DNA of 64,000 nt from Solibacillus faecavium (lineage in GTDB: Bacteria > Bacillota > Bacilli > Bacillales_A > Planococcaceae): contig NZ_JACSPZ010000002.1 of NCBI RefSeq assembly GCF_014836905.1, positions 248,001 through 312,000 of the forward strand. Direction: 5' to 3'. Both the position numbers and the translations under genes were made by a program. Below the pieces are notes generated by a model. It did no database searches. It was given only the letters and a program-made list of their open reading frames with translations, and was not told where the DNA came from. Of the stretch, positions 62,233 through 64,000 are shown piece after piece; positions within the stretch are counted from its first letter, which is position 1; each line of letters begins with the position of its first letter.

Positions 62233-62288
62233 ATGAGGGTATGAAAAATCCCGCTTCAAAATTAAAAGAGCCTGGGACGTAACCCAAC

Positions 62289-62327
62289 AATGCCATTAAT
62301 ATCCTTGAGGGAAATGGCATTTTTTTG
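62289..62327 (+). terminator. intrinsic terminator of the TetR gene
   Basis: AATGCCATT and AATGGCATT with a 14-base loop, then TTTTTT. Preceded by the common GCCTGGGACGTAACCC sequence. Confidence 0.8.
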
Positions 62328-62340
62328 CTAGCATAAAAAA

Positions 62341-62477
62341 TTGATTTCCATTCCGGGACGCTTTCCGCGGGCGTGGCCTGAGCCTGTAGTCTCAGGCGTC
62401 ACGCTTTTCCCGCTGGAAGCTTTGCTTGTAGCGAAAGGCGCTAGCCGTCAGCTACACTCGCCCTCCATTCCAATCAA
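62341..62477. repeat. intergenic palindromic repeat, copy 3
   Basis: Bounded by TTGATTTCC and CCAATCAA with terminal AAAATTGAT/ATCAATTTT. It carries the central hairpin GCCTGAG, CCTGTAGT loop, CTCAGGC with outer arms GCGTG/CACGC. The body is longer on the right side (AGCTTTGCTTGTAGCGAAAG) than in copy 1. Confidence 0.75.
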
Positions 62478-62619
62478 TTTTAAAGTCTACGTTTATTAAT
62501 AAGGGTCTTTTCCTTCTCCAAAGAATATTCTACTTTTTCTCAGCCCCTTTATTTTGTTTCTACCTCATAACTATTGTTCTCCTTAACGGTAGACACTTTT
62601 CTGGGGGCAGTTGATTAAA
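62478..62619. other. intergenic remainder
   Basis: AT-rich DNA with a polypyrimidine stretch and no gene or clear hairpin. Confidence 0.4.
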
Positions 62620-63018
62620 TTACTGAACGGACTGCAAATACGCTTCATATTCCTTCGTATCATAACCGTATTGAAGTGCGTAATTCAGCCCCTTATTCAT
62701 TAACATTTCACTGAGTGAACGGTCCCCTTTAAACATAATTGCCAAATCCGCAAACTCAGCTGGATTATTAATAAATGGCTCGTACAAATCAAATGTAATT
62801 TTTGCCTTTTCTAAATCCCCCATAGCCGCGTATGCTTCAATTAAAGCAAGCGACGTAAACGGCGTATAAACATTTAAGCGACCATGTCTTTCATTCACTG
62901 AGTCTACATAAGCAATTAATTTCGCATGATCCCCATGCAAGCTATCCAATTTGCGAATAGAGCCTTGTTGAATCTCAAAGTTTTCATGAAACGTTTCTCT
63001 TCTATTAGTTTTGCCCAC
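62620..63018 (-). pseudogene. C-terminal fragment of a helical-repeat (TPR-like) protein
   Basis: A 132-codon frame with SIRKLDSLHGDHAKLIAYVD, then TSLALIEAYAAMGDLEKAKI and FADLAIMFKGDRSLSEMLMN, helical pairs of TPR type. The start region (GTG at 63018) lacks a ribosome site and overlaps the transposase-fragment frame, so the N-terminal part appears lost. No family assignment. Confidence 0.5.
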
Positions 63019-63206
63019 GCAACGTGGAAGGACGAATTCGCTGTACCTTGCACTGTGCCCCCGAATTGATATTTAGCTCGCCATTCATATAAGCGATTTG
63101 GATTCAAATTAAACATCTTGCAAATTTCTCTTGTAGAATAACGACCTTCCTCTAGGTATTTAAGAGCCGAAATCTTCGTCTCTAATGAAAATGTTTTATT
63201 AGACAA
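62916..63206 (-). pseudogene. IS3-type transposase OrfA fragment
   Basis: A frame starting at TTG 63206 (GGAGGGC upstream) reads MSNKTFSLETKISALKYLEE, then STREICKMFNLNPNRLYEWRAKYQFGG. This is the helix-turn-helix opening of IS3-family OrfA. After the GG it runs into unrelated sequence (TVQGTANSSFHVAWAKLIEE...), which overlaps the next frame, so the element is truncated. No OrfB and no terminal repeats are seen. Confidence 0.65.
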
Positions 63207-63347
63207 AAAAATGCCCTCCATTCGATAAACAGATTTTATTTTTTAATCTGTCTACCTAATGGGGAGCATATCATAAAACAACGTTTACCGATTTTTCTTA
63301 TGCCCCAAACTTTTATTTGAGAACTTTTTGAATGAAAACAAATAAAT

Positions 63348-63767
63348 TTATAAGGGGATATTTACTTTGCTCATAAGGTCGTTCAATGTTTTGGTCTTTA
63401 AATTTTCTTCTAATTCTAATTGGACATTTTTAAATTCATCCTCAATTACTTTTACAATAGATAGTCCATACATACATTGCGGGTTCACACTCTGATGGAT
63501 CCCAAATAACTCATTAGACGGATCAACAGCCTTTAAAATTTCATATAATGTAATATTTTCGGGCTTCTTAGCTAATATGAGTCCCTTTTTAATTGAAATC
63601 GATTGTAATAAACTAGCTTTTTTAAGTGCACTCAACATACGACGTACAACGACTGGATTTGTCCCAATACTTTCAGCAATAATTTCAGAGTTTAACTTAT
63701 CTTTCTCTGGTACACACTCAACGAAAGCTAATATATGAATACCTATTGCTAATCTTGTATTAATCAC
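63348..63767 (-). CDS. Rrf2 family transcriptional regulator (YwnA-like)
   Basis: A 139-residue winged-helix regulator: NTRLAIGIHILAFVE, then SEIIAESIGTNPVVVRRMLSALKKASLLQS and KPENITLYEILKAVDPSNELFG. Only one cysteine is present (PQCMYG), so an iron-sulfur cluster as in IscR is unlikely; it may sense redox or another signal like YwnA. The start is GTG with AGGAGG upstream. The neighbour upstream is a YwnB-like reductase, its probable target. Confidence 0.9.
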   Translation of the reverse strand: MINTRLAIGIHILAFVECVPEKDKLNSEIIAESIGTNPVVVRRMLSALKKASLLQSISIKKGLILAKKPENITLYEILKAVDPSNELFGIHQSVNPQCMYGLSIVKVIEDEFKNVQLELEENLKTKTLNDLMSKVNIPL

Positions 63768-63890
63768 TTGTTTACTTCCTCCTAATTATCGTGCAGTAGG
63801 TTTAATACTGATACTACATAAAGTATAGAATTCGTAGAGAAATTAGGCGAGTAAATCGTGTTAGAAAGTCATCTAATTCAAATACTATAG

Positions 63891-64000
63891 TTATTTTTCG
63901 CCTACTACTGTAATCGCTGTGCCAATATAAGTTCCATTTACAGCTGCATCAATAATCGCTACAGCTAAATCTGCATAACTTACATAGCTTTCACCTGTTG
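63891..64000 (-). CDS. C-terminus of a YwnB-like NAD(P)-binding reductase, cut by window edge
   Basis: The minus strand from the window edge reads ...TGESYVSYADLAVAIIDAAV, then GTYIGTAITVVGEK and a stop at 63891. SYADLAVAIIDA is the C-terminal signature of NAD(P)H-binding SDR-like proteins such as YwnB. The rest lies outside. Placed before the Rrf2 gene on the same strand, as the ywnA/ywnB pair in Bacillus. Confidence 0.7.
   Translation of the reverse strand, partial: TGESYVSYADLAVAIIDAAVNGTYIGTAITVVGEK

Noticed and set aside
1-64000. rRNA or tRNA genes
   Set aside because: I saw no cloverleaf with the GTTCGAATC-type T-loop and no rRNA sequence in the window.

Overview
The window looks like chromosome from a low-GC Firmicute in the Bacillales, most likely a Planococcaceae relative of Solibacillus or Lysinibacillus. 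The grounds are AT-rich DNA, strong GGAGG ribosome sites with many TTG and GTG starts, the parE-parC pair, a tenA-tenI-thiO-S-G-F thiamine operon, a YjcZ-type small sporulation protein, Bacillus-type ligD and ku, a SwrC-type RND pump beside a TetR gene, and GC-richer intergenic repeats of a kind I associate with this family. I see no rRNA, tRNA, prophage or CRISPR array. The only transposase trace is one fragment near the right end.

Layout. 1-5.8 kb: a cut-off gene, then a run of small accessory genes (tandem ribbon-helix-helix candidate, DUF4260, Nudix, histidine phosphatase, several unknowns) and two old repeat elements. 5.8-13.7 kb: orphan ABC-2 permease, MFS transporter, PQQ-type sugar dehydrogenase lipoprotein, VOC protein, transglutaminase-like protein, GNAT. 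14.2-18.6 kb: two tandem DUF485 plus sodium/solute symporter pairs (acetate permease type), the first with a good promoter and a candidate CcpA site. 19.5-24.9 kb: parE-parC facing plsY. 25-28.3 kb: HesB-like protein, YczE-like membrane protein, YlmA-like ATPase, and metA behind a SAM-I riboswitch. 28.4-32.9 kb: a 1248-residue UPF1-like helicase with a huge coiled-coil insertion, followed 6 bp later by a small winged-helix-like protein. 33-38.9 kb: M50 peptidase, thioesterase, YjcZ protein, ligD and ku. 39-48.4 kb: glutathione peroxidase, AAC(6')-like acetyltransferase, lipoprotein, hydrolase, BstA-like DinB protein, succinate/acetate CoA-transferase, czcD-czrA zinc efflux with operator, and a SgrR-like regulator divergent from an MFS exporter. 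48.7-51.7 kb: small membrane proteins, a cold-shock gene with a terminator-like leader, and a histidyl-tRNA synthetase. 52-56.9 kb: the thiamine operon behind tandem TPP riboswitches. 57-64 kb: M14 carboxypeptidase, swrC and its TetR regulator, a transposase fragment, an Rrf2 regulator and the end of a YwnB-like gene.

The most notable item is the leader of the histidyl-tRNA synthetase gene. A good sigma-A promoter is followed by a 17-residue ORF with an ideal ribosome site that contains three consecutive His codons. Its stop codon lies in one arm of a hairpin, and a strong intrinsic terminator follows just before the structural gene. This reads as a translation-coupled His attenuator in a lineage where T-boxes usually control synthetase genes. 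Second, three intergenic repeats keep a central hairpin with an 8-nt loop while the stem sequence changes, including two compensated base-pair changes, which suggests selection on structure.

All calls come from reading the sequence and remembered family features. No database search, folding or alignment program was run.
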